From assembly GCA_963556195.1 (NCBI GenBank), contig OY744520.1, positions 395,501 to 459,500 on the forward strand: a DNA stretch of 64,000 bases, given 5' to 3'. This DNA comes from Sepiola atlantica (lineage: Eukaryota > Mollusca > Cephalopoda > Sepiida > Sepiolidae). Position numbers and translations under genes: made by a program. Under the pieces are notes generated by a model. That model searched no databases. It had not been told where the DNA came from and worked only from the letters and a program-made list of their open reading frames with translations. This document shows positions 10,901-22,949 of this stretch, in pieces. The first letter of the stretch is position 1. Each line of letters opens with the position of its first letter.

Positions 10901-10963
10901 TGTTATTGATGATGATGATGATGGTGATGATGGTAATGATGGTGATGATGATGGTGATGATGG

Positions 10964-11021
<58 letters not shown>
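10901..11021. repeat. (GAT)n microsatellite
   Basis: GAT/GGT units, interrupted early, then about 18 pure GAT units. The array runs straight into the R4/Dong-like 3' end at 11,022. Confidence 0.95.
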
Positions 11022-11311
11022 AATCGGTCGAGGAGGGAAAGCGCAAACCAGACCTCCACTGGAAGAGCGCGGACAGCTCTGGGACCTTGGGGAGGCCACT
11101 CGGGCCCCAGAGGGAACCAATGGCCCTTATCAGCGGGAAATCGATGGTAGGTGGCTGTTGCGATACCACAAGGTCATCAGCGGTGATGAGCGAAAAGAAG
11201 TGGAGCATACTGGAAGTCTGAGGAGACTTGTTGTCACTCAGACTCCAGGGAATACCACAGGTTGTTGGCAGTGGGCGATCACTGACGATGACCAGTGTGA
11301 TAACTCCTAGT

Positions 11312-11312
<1 letters not shown>
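11022..11312 (+). mobile_element. 5'-truncated R4/Dong-like LINE 3' end
   Basis: The match to the full copy starts at GGTCGAGGAGG (equivalent to 17,752) and includes AACCAGACCTCCACTGGAA, the TGTTGCGATACCACA block, CTTGTTGTCACTCAGACT and the terminal ACTCCTAGTGAGTA. A GAT array flanks it on the 5' side and a TAA array on the 3' side. It is non-coding despite an open frame of 145 codons, which arises from the GAT repeat. Confidence 0.8.
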
Positions 11313-11420
<108 letters not shown>

Positions 11421-11945
11421 TTAAAGTCTCGAGCGTCTTTTGGGTAGATATACAAATGTTATATTTATTGTGAATTTTAATTTTAACTAATAAGAACCTT
11501 CTGAGATTTAAATTCGGGGGTCGGGAGATGATATCTTTTGCGTTTTGTTTGAGTTGAATGTTATTGATCCCCCATCTCCAAAAAGTAGCTTGTCACGTTA
11601 GAGATAAAGAACAACATTTACCGTTATTTTTCAGCTGGCGATAAACATTTAAAGTCTCGAGCGTAGGAATTGAAGACGTCTTTTGGGTAGATATACAAAT
11701 GTTATATTTATTGTGAATTTAAATTTTAACTAATAAGAAGCTTCTGAGATTTCAATTCGGGGGTCGGGAGATGATATCTTTTGCGTTTTGTTGTAGTTGA
11801 ACGTTATTGAACCCCCCTCCCTCCAAAAAATAGCTTGTCACGTTAGAGATAGAGAACAACATTTACCGTTATTTTTCAGCTGGCGATAAACATTTAAAGT
11901 CTCGAGCGTATGAATTGAAGACGCCTTTGGGGTAGATATACATTT
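11421..11945. repeat. ~245-bp satellite, two and a bit units
   Basis: AAAGTCTCGAGCG occurs at about 11,423, 11,650 and 11,895. Unit 2 is about 245 bp; unit 1 lacks ~18 bp after the start motif. Both contain TTCGGGGGTCGGGAGATGAT and CAGCTGGCGATAAACATTT. The third unit breaks off into (TA)-rich sequence. Confidence 0.9.
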
Positions 11946-11975
11946 ATATTAAATATACATTTATATTAAATATAC

Positions 11976-12041
<66 letters not shown>
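11940..12041. repeat. TACATTTATATTAAA repeats and (TA)n
   Basis: Three copies of ATACATTTATATTAAA, then a (TA)n run from about 11,981. Confidence 0.9.
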
Positions 12042-12046
<5 letters not shown>

Positions 12047-12195
12047 ATTTTTTTAATATAGACTGAACGTTTGATAACTTTGCATCCATTTATTAGACAA
12101 ACATAGGAGGGGAATCTATCATCTTTTTTACTTTTTTATTTAAGAGTATCCTAGAAAACTTATACTATGTGATTAGGTAACATATATATATATTA

Positions 12196-13547
12196 GGTAC
12201 GTGCAAAATTAATGGCCGATTCCCAAAATGTAAAAACATTTTGACCCTCCCCCACCGTTATTTAAAAATTCACGTAAATTCAGGAAATCAACCAGATTTT
12301 ATGAAATTTTCAATATTTATTAATCCACAATCACGGAATATAATGAAATCATTTTTTCTTTTAAATCGTGGTGAAAATATATTTTTTTATTTACACATAG
12401 TACACCTTTACTAAAGTTATATTTTCATATATTAATAAAAAAAATGCATTAATTTTTTTTGTTTTTTTATAAAGAATTGTAGAGTTAACAATTAAAAAAA
12501 TTGTTAAAAATATTTTTATATATTACGAAAAAGGCCCCTAAATACCGTGTAAAAAATCACTATAACTCGAAGAAAAATATTTTTTTGTAATTAGCGATAT
12601 TATTATTGAATAAAGCATTGTTGCATCAAAAAATAATATAATTGCAAAAAATATTTCATGTGATTAGAGTTTCTGGGAAAATAAAAAAAGCGACATAATT
12701 ATATTTCCCTTTCATACATGAACGTGGTATCATCAGCTCAAGCATTTTTTTCAATGAATAAATTGTCAGTGTAGTCATTGACTTTAATTTACTTTTTCAC
12801 ACTTAAAATAAAATAAATACACTTTATTTTAAAAAGAATCAATGTAATTTATCGTTACGACACGTAAAGAAAAAATCGAGTAACTAAAGTTTTAAATCAC
12901 GTAAAAAAATGATAAAACTGACGCAGTTCGTAACGTAAAAATAATTTTTAACATTTAAAAAACAGTTTTAGTAAGTAAAACATTGGTAAACAGACGTCAT
13001 AAATAATTAAAAACTAATACCAAGTTAAATATGAACCATTTTAGTTAAAATAAAATACGACGTTAATTGCGTACACTGTTTTTTATAAAAAAATAAGGGT
13101 ACTTAAATTTATGTGTAGCGTTAAAAAGAATAAAGAAATTAATGGATAATAATTTTTCAACTTCTATAAACTATTAAAAAAACATTTTTATATATAAAGT
13201 TAAAAATGATAAATTATGACATTTTTGTATTCCATATATTTTGCATAGCGATAGTCAATTGGTAAACAAAGTTGTTTGCCGATTATGTGACGCCGGATTT
13301 TACTCATTTATGACTTTTGGGGAATAATTTTCCTAATTCTTGGGGTTTTCAGCCACCGTGATTACATATTTCATTATAATTTTTTTTCACACGTAAATAT
13401 GCAGTTTTTTTTTCGTTTAGAGATTACGTTTAGGCTTTTATCTTTCAAACACAATCAAAGTTTACACGGAAATTAATTAAATAATTAATTATAAGCCCTT
13501 TTTAATAAACATAGTCCGCACAAGAGACGGCCATTTTTGCACATGCC
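12196..13547. mobile_element. 1.35-kb non-autonomous TIR element
   Basis: The left end GGTACGTGCAAAATTAATGG is mirrored by the right end, whose reverse complement is GGCATGTGCAAAAATGGCCG. Both are flanked by TA (12,194-12,195 and 13,548-13,549), and the element sits between TA arrays. The interior is extremely A+T-rich with no open frame. TA target duplication plus ~20-bp imperfect TIRs fit a non-autonomous Tc1/mariner-type element. Insertion in TA repeats makes the duplication weak evidence on its own. Confidence 0.6.
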
Positions 13548-13566
13548 TAATATATATATAATATAT

Positions 13567-13622
<56 letters not shown>
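13548..13622. repeat. (TA)n microsatellite
   Basis: TA repeats with a few slips, followed by T-rich (ATTT)n-like sequence up to about 13,770. Confidence 0.95.
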
Positions 13623-13627
<5 letters not shown>

Positions 13628-13981
13628 TATATTTTTTATTCATTTATTTATTGTTTAAAATTTTTTATTTATTAATTATTCATTATTATTATCATTATTT
13701 ATTTATTTTTTTATTATTTTTTTAAAATTATTAGTATTTTTTATTTATTTTTAATTAACATTTTTTTTTTCGTAAATGTTTCTTTATGTATGTGTGATAG
13801 TGCACATTGAACCCCATGAAAATGAGAAACACACTATCCCTGTGACAGGACTACAGGTAAACTAAGCCTGGGCCTGGTGTTGCAACAAACACCAAATCAT
13901 GATGAATGTCTATAAATACAAATAAACGCCGTGGGACTCAGAAGAAAGATCTGAGTGTCATGATGGACAGGTGCTCCCTCG

Positions 13982-14257
13982 ATGGCCAACATTGGGGGAC
14001 CCGGTCCGCATCCTGCGAATGTTGGCTCCTTTAATTCCAGGAACAAGACCACGGACAAAAAACAGGTAGGTAACCCATCAAATTCCAAATATGATAATGG
14101 CACTGACCAAACACAAGAATGGAAGAATGAAAACAACAGACAAAAAAAACATAGAAAGAAATGGACCACAAAAGAGAACAGACTGGTAATGGAATGCTAC
14201 TACAAAAGCCGCTACCCCACAGAAAGAGGATATCGGAAACGAATGAAAGATCTATGA
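13982..14257 (+). pseudogene. R4/Dong-like LINE N-terminal segment
   Basis: The translation contains a basic, Myb/SANT-like stretch KKHRKKWTTKENRLVMECYY followed by RRGYRKRM-like sequence (YPTERGYRKRMKDL), the N-terminal module that I associate with this LINE family. A TGA at 14,255-14,257 stops it. Related sequence continues past the stop (EQTIADQARQILKSGW near 14,290), so the stop is a lesion and not a true end. The start is uncertain, and the beginning of the reading frame is not marked by any signal I can see. Confidence 0.6.
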
Positions 14258-14399
14258 GGCATTTCTACTGACTACCATACAACGGAACAAACGATAGCAG
14301 ATCAAGCAAGACAGATACTCAAGAGTGGATGGTACTTGAAGATGGAATTAACGAAAATTAAACAAAAGATAAATGGCGTGACAGATCAAGACACACCAC

Positions 14400-16088
14400 T
14401 TGACGAAAACTCTTAGGAAGAAGACAGAAAAAAACATAAACACAAAAACTGAAGAAGGCGAAGACGACGAAACTATAGAACTATCTGAGGAAGAAGCAAG
14501 AGAAGTGGAAAACATCAAACGATTAATGCCCGAGAACAAAACAAAACTTCCATCCCTAAGGAACGAAGACTGGAAGAAGTTAAAAGTTGAAACAGAGAAA
14601 GTAAACAGAGTACTAACGTACATCCGAACAGACACTATCACAGATCTAAACAACTTGATATATGCGGGGGCAAAATCAATAAGTATGAAACTAAAAAGGG
14701 AAAAGAAGACTGACCAAAAGAATGGACAGACGAAATCTGGATGGGAGATCAGACTGGAAACCTAGATCCCCGAACTTCAAAAGGAAGCTAACACCGTGAA
14801 TAGGATGAAGGAGAACAGTAAACGATGGAAGAGCAGAAATCTGAATCGCAAGGAAAGACTAAATAAGAAACACAAAGAACTAAAACAAAAGATAGCAGCA
14901 AAAGAAGTAAGATTGAGACGATATAGATACAAATCGGAACAGTACAAACAGAACAGGACCTTTGAAAACAATGAAAGCCAGTTTTACAAAGACGTAAACG
15001 GAGAAAGAACAACAACAGAACAACCGGACCCGACACAAAGTAAACATTTATGGAGCAAGATATGGGAAAATGCTGAAGATCATAACAAAAATGCTAAATG
15101 GCTGAAAGACATGAAAGATAAACTTGTAGAAATTGAAGAAGGAACGGAAACAGAAATTAATGAAGAAACTATTAAGACAACACTAAAGAAAATGGCAAAC
15201 TGGAAAGCACCAGGTCACGATGGAATACATGCGTACTGGTTCAAAAAATTCACGACCCCACATGAAAGGCTAGCACAGAAACTGAGAGTATGTATCCATA
15301 AAACAGACGTACCAGAGTGGATGACCAAAGGAAGGACAACGCTCATACAAAAAGACGCCAAGAAGGGAACGACCCCAAGCAATTACAGACCAATAACCTG
15401 TTTACCAACAATGTGGAAAATCCTAACGACACAACTTAGAGAGCAAATTTACCATTCCATGAACAGTCGTGGACTACTTCCTGAGGAACAAAATGGATGC
15501 CAGAAAGGGAAAAGAGGGACGCATGATCTGTTATACATAGATAAAAAAATCCTGAAAGAAGTTAAAAGCGAGAAAAAGAACATATCTATGGCATGGATTG
15601 ACTACAAGTCAGCGTACGACAGAATCCCTCAAGCATGGATAATTGAAAGTTTAAAAATGTACAAGATACCCAACAGGATTATTAATTTCATCAAGAAAGC
15701 AATGGAAACATGGAGATTAGAACTGACAGCTGGAGGACAATACTTGACGGAGATAAAAATACAGAGAGGCATTTTCCAAGGAGACTCCCTATCACCACTA
15801 CTGTTTATCATAGCCATGATGCCATTCAACTACATACTCAGGAAATGTGATGCCGGATACAAGTTCACAGGCAGAGAACAACGAATAAACCATCTAATGT
15901 ACATAGACGACCTGAAGCTATTTGCAAAAAGCAAAATGGAACTGGAAAAGCTGATAAATACGACCAGAATCCTCAGTCAGGACATTCAAATGGAATTCGG
16001 AATGGAAAAGTGTGCATTGCTAGAGATTAAAAAGGGAACGTTGGAGACGACTGAGGGCATTGGAATAGCAGATGAGGGCGCTAGATGA
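14400..16088 (+). pseudogene. R4/Dong-like reverse transcriptase
   Basis: One frame runs from about 14,400 to 16,088, broken by a TAG at 14,763-14,765. RT landmarks in order: MANWKAPGHDGIHAYWFKKF near 15,190; NYRPITCLPTMWKIL near 15,380; NGCQKGKRGTHDLLYIDK near 15,490; motif A WIDYKSAYDRIPQAW near 15,595; motif B QGDSLSPLLFIIAMMP near 15,778; the catalytic motif C YIDDLKLFAKS near 15,900. The two catalytic aspartates of YIDD and that of motif A are kept. The frame ends prematurely through a frameshift near 16,075; homologous sequence (LDEHESYKYLGVLEADT) continues in the next frame. Confidence 0.85.
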
Positions 16089-16608
16089 ACATGAGAGCTA
16101 TAAATATTTGGGAGTTTTGGAAGCAGACACAATCAAATCAACAGAAATGAAATAGAAGATTGGAAAAGAATACCTGAGAAGAACAAGAAAGCTCTTAGAA
16201 ACAAAATTATATAGCCGAAACCTAATCAAAGGAATAAATACCTGGGCAGTATCACTAATAAGATATACTGGACCATTCATAAACTGGACTAAAGAAGAAC
16301 TCAGGCACCTTGATCAGAGGACTAGAAAAGTAATGACTATGCACAATGCACTACATCCAAAAGACGATACAGACAGACTCTACGTGAAGAGAAACGAAGG
16401 GGGAAGAGGACTGGTAAGTATAGAAGACTGTGTGGACGACACTAAAAAAGAGCTGGAGAAATACATAAACCAGAACACAGAAAGGCTGATCACCGCAGCA
16501 AGAGATACCGTCCCAAAGAACAACGCAGGAAGCATCGAAACAGACAAGAAAAGAAAAATGGGAAGAAAAACAACTACATGGACGCTTCACAAGACTCACA
16601 AGAGATGA
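16085..16608 (+). pseudogene. R4/Dong-like LINE post-RT region
   Basis: In the second frame the region reads ESYKYLGVLEADTIKSTEMK, a TAG near 16,152, then RNLIKGINTWAVSLIRYTGP near 16,220, LDQRTRKVMTMHNALHPKDD near 16,310 and VKRNEGGRGLVSIEDC near 16,385. These are the conserved thumb and linker blocks between RT and nuclease in this family. A second frameshift near 16,575-16,580 moves the frame again (GRFTRLTRDDINANSWTWL). Confidence 0.75.
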
Positions 16609-16648
16609 CATAAACGCAAATAGCTGGACATGGCTAAGAAAAGGAAAC

Positions 16649-17305
16649 TTGAACAGAGAAACGGAATCTTTACTGATGGCTGCACAGCACAATGCGATTC
16701 AGACAAACTACATTAAAGCTAAAATAGATAAAACCCAGGAAAACAATAAATGCAGACTGTGTGGACAAAGAGACGAAACAGTAAATCATATAATAAGTGA
16801 ATGTAGCAAACTTACTCAAAAAGAATACAAGAACAGACATGATTGTGTTGGGAAAGTAATACACAAGGAACTGTGCAAACAATTGAATTTCGAATATGCA
16901 GACAAATGTTACAAGCATAAACCAGAAACAGTACTGGAAAACGAAAAACATAAAATCCTCTGGGATATGGATATACAAACAGATAAACTCATACAAGCAA
17001 GGAGACCTGATGTTATTATAATAGATAAAAAGGAAACATCTTGTAAAATCGTAGACTTCGCCGTTCCAGCAGACACGGAAAAACGAAGTAAATACACGGA
17101 ACTAGCAAGAGATTTGAAAGGAATATGGAGCATGAAGAAAGTTAGTATAATACCAATAATCGTAGGAGCACTAGGAACAATCCCCAAAAACCTGGAGAAA
17201 AGATTGGGAGAAATTGGAATCAAATGGACTATCGAAACCATACAAAGGACGGCAATGATCAAAACAGCTGCAATCTTAAGGAAAATCCTCGAATGCAGAA
17301 ACTAA
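16649..17305 (+). pseudogene. R4/Dong-like CCHC knuckle and restriction-like nuclease
   Basis: A 218-codon open stretch forms the C-terminus. It carries the knuckle CRLCGQRDETVNHIISEC (residues ~36-53), then the nuclease motif RRPDVIIIDKK...CKIVDFAVPAD (residues ~117-141), in which the PD and downstream VDF residues fit the PD-(D/E)XK restriction-like endonuclease of R2/R4-type LINEs. It ends with IPIIVGALGTIPKNLEKRL and a natural stop at 17,303-17,305. This nuclease would nick the target site to prime reverse transcription. This part is intact but is out of frame with the RT. Confidence 0.8.
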
Positions 17306-18055
17306 CACACATAAGCTATAAAGGCTAACCAGTCACAAGGAACTTACAACGGAGAAAACAAGACCACACGAAGAACACCACAACAAGTGCCAAGGAACAG
17401 AAACTGCAAGAAACAGCACTTCATAATCTCCCCCCCCCCCCAATAAATTACACCGGCCTCAGCTATCACTACACAAAAATGAACCAAGAAACAGAAATTA
17501 CAAGAAACACTATAAGCTCCTCCCTTCTCCCCCACCCACCCACCCCAAAAAATTAAAAAGAATTAAAAAAATTATTTTTTTTAAATAAGGGAAGAGAAAA
17601 GGAAAAAAGAAAGAAAGAACAGTAATTGAAGGGAAAAAGTTTAAAAATTAATTTTAAAAAAAATTAATTTAAAGAAATATTATTTTATTCATTTATTTAT
17701 TTTTTAAACTGGTGCCGGCCTAGGCTGACACCAGACAACATATTTGTAGAGGGTCGAGGAGGATGAGAAGACCGAGGAGGGACAGCACAAACCAGACCTC
17801 CACTGGAAAAGTGCAGAGAGTGCTGAAACCTTGGGGAGGCTTGTTGCCACCCAAATCCCAGAGAAGACCAATTGTCCTTACCGGCGAGAAATCAATGGTA
17901 AGAGACTGTTGCGATACCGCATCGTTATCGAAAAGTGGTGAAGAACACTGGAAGTCTGTGGAGACTTGTTGTCACTCAGACTTCAGGAAATACCACTGGT
18001 TGTTGTTGGTGAGCAATCACTGACGATGATCTGTGTGAGAACTCCTAGTGAGTAC

Positions 18056-18150
18056 AAATAATAATAATAATAATGATAATGATAATAATAATAATAATAC
18101 TAATTATGATGGTGATTATGATGATGATGATGATGATGAGGACGATGATG

Positions 18151-18181
<31 letters not shown>

Positions 18182-18262
18182 CAACAACAACAATAACAAT
18201 AATAATAATAATAATAATAATAATATCAAGAACAACAACAACAATAACAATAACAATATCTA
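18056..18262. repeat. Compound (AAT)n/(GAT)n/(AAC)n microsatellite
   Basis: TAA, GAT, TAA and AAC blocks in sequence, immediately after the LINE 3' end. Confidence 0.95.
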
Positions 18263-18990
18263 GCAAAATACTCTTTTTTTCCAGGATTCTTGATTTCTTG
18301 ACTGTTAAAAAAATCTGTATCTTTTCTTTCTTTTCTTTTCTTGCCTACATTCTGCAGGTTACAGAGGGGTCACTTGCGTTCAGGTTTGAAAAGGGGTGGG
18401 TGGGTGGTAAGTGGTAGTTCACTTGAGGATGTAGCTGGAGAAAGAATATCGTCCAAACTAACCATGCCAGTCTAGTTAAAGACACATTTCAAATCTGCCT
18501 CAGCAGTGAAGAAACCGAAATTTCAACTGAAATGTATGGGTGGCATTTAACAAAAAAAAAAGAAGCTAAGTGTTTAAATTATTTTATACTGGAATCTTTT
18601 TCTTAATTAATCCATGAAGAAACCGAAATTTCAACTGAAATGTATGGGTTGCATTTAACAAAAAAAAAGAAGCTAAGTGTTTAAATTATTTTACTCTGGA
18701 ATATTTTTCTTAATTAATCCATGTATTAACCTGCAACGAGTATCTAGCTAAATAATCTTTTTTTCCAGGATTCTTGATTTCTTGACTGTTCAAAAAATCT
18801 GTATCGTTTCTTTCTTTTCTTTTCTTGCCTACATTGTGCAGGTTACAGAGGGGTCACTTGCGTTCAGGTTTGAAAAGGGGTGGTAGTTCACTAGCGAATG
18901 TAGATAGGGAAAGAATATCGTCCAAACTAACCATGCCAGTCTAGTTAAAGACACATTTCAAATCTTCCTCAGCAGTGAAGAAACCGAAAT
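18263..18990. repeat. Nested duplication: 240-bp block twice with a 107-bp doublet inside
   Basis: The block from TTCCAGGATTCTTGATTTCT to about AGCAGTGAAGAAACCGAAAT occurs at ~18,263-18,520 and again at ~18,750-18,990. Between them a 107-bp unit (TTTCAACTGAAATGTATGGG ... TTCTTAATTAATCCATG) is present twice in tandem, at ~18,513-18,616 and ~18,617-18,723. Copies are about 95 % alike by eye, so the duplications are fairly recent. Confidence 0.85.
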
Positions 18991-19091
18991 TAGCGTTCGG
19001 GGTTGAAAGGGGGGGGGGAGAGGGAAACCTATCTTCAACTTACTGTTCCCTCCTTAGTATGCAATTGAACTTATTCTATCTACATATGTAC

Positions 19092-19094
<3 letters not shown>

Positions 19095-19157
<63 letters not shown>
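19095..19157. repeat. (TA)n microsatellite
   Basis: TA run immediately 5' of the LINE 5' UTR. Confidence 0.95.
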
Positions 19158-19161
<4 letters not shown>

Positions 19162-19164
19162 GGA

Positions 19165-20015
19165 TTTTTTTTTTACCTGCGGGGGCTAGGAAATACCCGA
19201 CAAGTACACGGGCGCAGGCTATTTTTACCCCTCTCGGAGTGTTGGACCCGTAAGACCTCGTAAGGCTATCCATCTAAGAGAAGGACATCTCTGACAAAAA
19301 AAACTTGCTACCAGCTACTTACGCCGTGGCAGTAAACTGTTGGGGGAGGATGGCTTCCTTAGTCCTGATCGACAACCTTCCTAAAGTTGGAATCTCGAAC
19401 AAAATATCCGGTTTGCAAACCTACAATTGCTTAAGGAGTAGATAGGTTCTACCTATCGCCGGCCCTTGCACTCCTTCTTTGTTTATTAGTCAGGCGCAGA
19501 GGTAACAGCGCTGGGTCGCCTCTAAACACTCAGTGCCTAGCCTTGTTTTCTTACTAGAACAATGAACGCCGTTGTCTTTCTCTCTATTTGGGCAACTTGG
19601 GGAAAGATTTTTCATAGTAAGTCTTACATGACCAGTCTGGGTCTCTCTTGTTCTGACAGGTTGAGGGTACAGGTTAGACAGCTTGTCTGGCTGCTGTTTC
19701 CGACTGATAGGAAGAAGCCCAAACTGTTGGGTAGCGCCAAGAACGGCTGCTTCATTATCAGTTGCATAATACCGTGGGTAGTTGTATGTGCCATGTCGCG
19801 CATGGAAAGGGACCATGCAATTATCTCCGGTGGGCTTTCCCGAATCCACAACCCCCATGGACCAGGTCGTGACTAATGGACTGGTTGTGTGAGCTTATTG
19901 GCACCAAACAAGTACCCACCTTGGCCAATCCACTCTATAATCAAATCAAACATGCCATTACAAAGAAATAAAATCAAACCTAAACCAGACACCCTAAAAA
20001 AACACTTTCGCCTCC
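19165..20015 (+). other. 5' UTR of the LINE
   Basis: The region is much richer in G+C than its surroundings and carries short frames on both strands but no domain that I recognise, so I treat the 104- and 122-codon frames here as chance. A short leader frame from an ATG at 19,952 runs into an A-run at ~19,996-20,002 and stops at 20,021-20,023, just where the endonuclease frame opens. Confidence 0.6.
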
Positions 20016-20019
20016 GCCC

Positions 20020-21108
20020 TTGAGGCTTGCATTCTCAAATATCCGGGGACTTAGAACCAACATCAACGACGTAGAAACCTTTCTCCTGACAAACTCCCCG
20101 GATATCCTAGTTCTTAGTGAAACTAACCTTCAATCCTCAATCTCCCCTCACCACTTTGACATGACTGACTACCTTCCACTCTACCGTAAAGACTCTGACA
20201 AACACATGCACGGGCTAGGAGTTTATGTTCGGAACACCCTCCCCCTGACTAGAGAACATAGGTTAGAATCAGATGACTACGACTACATGTGCTTTAGATT
20301 GACTTTACATCACAACGTTAGTTACTTATATTTCCTATACCGCTCCCCGTCGTCCCAGGACTGTACTCTGCTAAACTCTGTCTCTGAAAGCATAGATAGA
20401 GCACTCTTAATAGACTCGAATGCCCAGATACATGTATTTGGGGATTTTAATGCCCACCACCGCGACTGGTTGGGATTCTCCAGCCTTACTGACGCAGCCG
20501 GCAACTCTACGTATAATTTCTCCTTAGCTCACTCCCTCTCTCAGACTGTTGATTTTCCGACCCGCATCCCCGATCGAGTGGACCAACAAGCCTCACTTCT
20601 AGACCTCTTCTTGACCTCAATACCCGAGGCTTGTGTGACGAAAGCTCATAGCCCACTCGGGAATGCTGATCACATTGTGCTAATGATACATATCACGCTA
20701 AAAAGTCGTCCAAACGCTGATGAACCGTTGCTCAAAACAACAAGATACTACGAGCAAGCTGATTTTGAGTCAATTAGAGATCACATCAGTGATGCCCCAT
20801 GGAGGGAAACCTTCTCACTCCCTGCCAACCAGTGTGCAAACGAATTAACTGAATGGATCAAAGCAGGCATTGAAGCCTATGTCCCCATGCGAAAATTCTT
20901 TAGCAAGTCCCACTCTCCTCAATGGTTCACTTCGAAATTTGCAGCTGCCATTTCTGAGAGGCAACAAGCATTCCGTAAATTCGGCCGCCATAAGTCAGCT
21001 ACTTATAGGCATAAATTCATAGAGTCAAGAAATAATTGCAAGGCCGTGATAGGCGAAGCGAAGAGAAAGTATAATGAGTTAACAAAAAACGCATCCAGTC
21101 ACAGAAAC
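20020..21108 (+). pseudogene. LINE AP-type endonuclease
   Basis: A 363-codon open stretch starts within LAFSNIRGLRTNI (no ATG; upstream frame closed). It shows the exonuclease/endonuclease/phosphatase fold of AP-endonuclease LINEs: SNIRGL, then ILVLSETNL (catalytic E) near residue 35, GVYVRNTLP, YLYFLYRSP, HVFGDFNAHHRDWLG (catalytic D and N) near residue 140, LDLFLTS near 192, and GNADHIVL (catalytic D, H) near 214. All key residues seem present. The frame ends after the domain because of a frameshift in an A-run near 21,080-21,090; the next frame continues with QKLGTRDFWKIYN. The enzyme would nick target DNA. Confidence 0.85.
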
Positions 21109-21119
21109 TAGGTACTCGC

Positions 21120-22859
21120 GATTTCTGGAAAATCTACAATAGTGTAGTGAATAATGGTCAATCTACGATTTCCCCACGTTCAAACCACAATGATGTCGTT
21201 TGCACGGCCACTGATAAGGCTGAACTACTTGCACAGCGTTTCGCTTCTAACTCTACTTTAGACTCAGATAACCACCCTCTCCCTGAATTACCTTTGCGGA
21301 CCGAAGCCACACTTGATAACCTGGTCATCACCCCATCCCAGGTCAGAGACATCATAAAAAACCTTGACACCTCTAAAGCTTGTGGGCCTGATCTTATACC
21401 TGTAATAGTAATAAAGAAATGCTCTGCTGAACTGGCCCCTGTCCTCTCCAAACTCTACAATAAATGCCTAGCTGAATCTTGCTTCCCCGATAGCTGGAAA
21501 ATTGCCTCTGTGGTACCAGTCTACAAGAGTTCTGGGAATAGAACCGACTCTCAGAACTACCGCCCAATCAGTCTACTGCCGATCTTTGCCAAAATCTTTG
21601 AATCCTTAATCAATCTAGCGATAGTACGGCACTTAGTTAATGCTAAACTTCTATCTGAGCGCCAGTATGGATTTAGACAAGCATGATCTACTGCAGACAT
21701 CCTAACGGTCATCTCTGAACGCATGTATCATACACTCGACAAAGAAGGTGAAGCTAGGGCAGTAGCGCTTGATATATCCAAGGCTTTTGACAAGGTATGG
21801 CATAAAGGGCTTCTCCTGAAAATACGATCATACGGTATTACTGGGCAACTACTTAATATAATTAGATCCTTCCTAAACAAAAGAAAAATCCAGGTTGTCC
21901 TCGATGGCCGTTCATCTAAGAAACATGACATAAATGTTGGTGTGCCCCAGGGATCTATTTTTGGACCTTTGTTGTTCCTGATCTATATAAACGATCTCCC
22001 TGATGACATGGTGTCTGAGATTGGTTTATTTTCTGACAACACTACGCTTTACTCTCGCCATGTTGGCAAAACAGACGCGATCATATCTGAGGCAATGGCT
22101 GAATCTTTAGAAAATGACCTCCAGGCTGTAGTGGATTGGGCCCATAAATGGTTGGTAACTTTTAATGCCGCAAAGACTAAGCTCCTTTCCTTCAACAACT
22201 ACAGGAAACCTCTCCAACCACCGATTGTCATGGCAAATAAAACCCTACCTGAGAGTTCATCATTCAAACTCCTTGGCCTAACCTTCACAGGTAACATGAA
22301 TTAGAACACATACATTGAAGACATTGCCAAGGCTGCCGCAAAGAAGGTTGGCTCCCTCTACCGTGCTAATGGACTCCTTACACGTGACATTATCCTGTAT
22401 CTCTACAAAGCCACCATTCGCCCATGCATGAAGTATTGTTGCCACATCTGGGCTGGTGCATCATCTACTAGTTTCTCCCTCCTTGACAAAGTCCAAAAAA
22501 GAGTCGTCAACCTAATAGGTCCCTCACTGTCAGCTAAGCTCCAGCCCCTGTCCCATCGCCGCAATGTAGCATCCTTATGTTTGTTTTACAAATACTTCAA
22601 TAGATTATGCTCCGATGAGTTGGCTACTCTGGTGCCCCCTGGACGTAAATTCACTAGACTAACTCGACATTCTACTAAATCTCATTCATTCACTGTGGAG
22701 GTCCCCAGATGCCGGAGAGCATTCCACTCAAATAGCTTCTTACCTCGTGCTGCTGGCCTCTGGAAGTCCCTCCCTGCCCCTTGTTTCCCCGACAGTACTG
22801 ACATGCAGAAATTTAAAACTAATGTAAACAGACATCTCGCTGCTCAGATCCCAATTTAA
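21120..22859 (+). pseudogene. LINE reverse transcriptase
   Basis: One frame holds the whole RT, with TGA at 21,684-21,686 (after QYGFRQA) and TAG at 22,302-22,304 (after FTGNMN). Landmarks: NLDTSKACGPDLIPVIVIKK near 21,360; NYRPISLLPIFAKIFESLI near 21,557; motif A ALDISKAFDKVWHKG near 21,765; motif B VGVPQGSIFGPLLFLIYIND near 21,935; motif C reads FSDNTTLYSRH near 22,027. The usual catalytic pair in motif C is two adjacent aspartates; here the second is asparagine, so the enzyme would be inactive even without the stops. C-terminal RSLCSDELATLVPPGRKF-like and MQKFKTNVNRHLAAQIPI blocks precede the stop at 22,857. Confidence 0.9.
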
Positions 22860-22949
22860 GCTGAACTACCAATCCTTCTCCCCTTTTCCTTTTTCTCAGT
22901 AGCCCCTTACGTTTACAGTGGCGACCTGCCTTGTTTGGGGTGAATCATG

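Larger units (their letters stand above)
13860..18055 (+). mobile_element. Nearly full-length R4/Dong-like LINE
   Basis: A non-LTR retrotransposon. It has an N-terminal DNA-binding-like segment (13,982-14,257), a reverse transcriptase (14,400-16,088), a thumb/linker region (16,085-16,608) and a C-terminal CCHC knuckle with a restriction-like nuclease motif (16,649-17,305). A 750-bp 3' UTR follows, ending in CTCCTAGTGAGTA at 18,054 and then a TAA array. The CxxC...HxxxxC knuckle plus the PD...D nuclease after the RT fits elements such as R4 and Dong, which lack an AP endonuclease. Dong is known to insert in TAA repeats. Two frameshifts and at least three stops disable it. Confidence 0.75.

Noticed and set aside
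10866..11310. Long open frames of poly-Met, poly-Ile, poly-His and poly-Ser
   Set aside because: They are translations of GAT/ATC repeats in different frames. The same applies to TA, TAA and CT arrays elsewhere in the window.
19490..19876. Open frames of 104 and 122 codons on both strands
   Set aside because: They lie in the LINE 5' UTR, overlap on opposite strands and have no recognisable domain.
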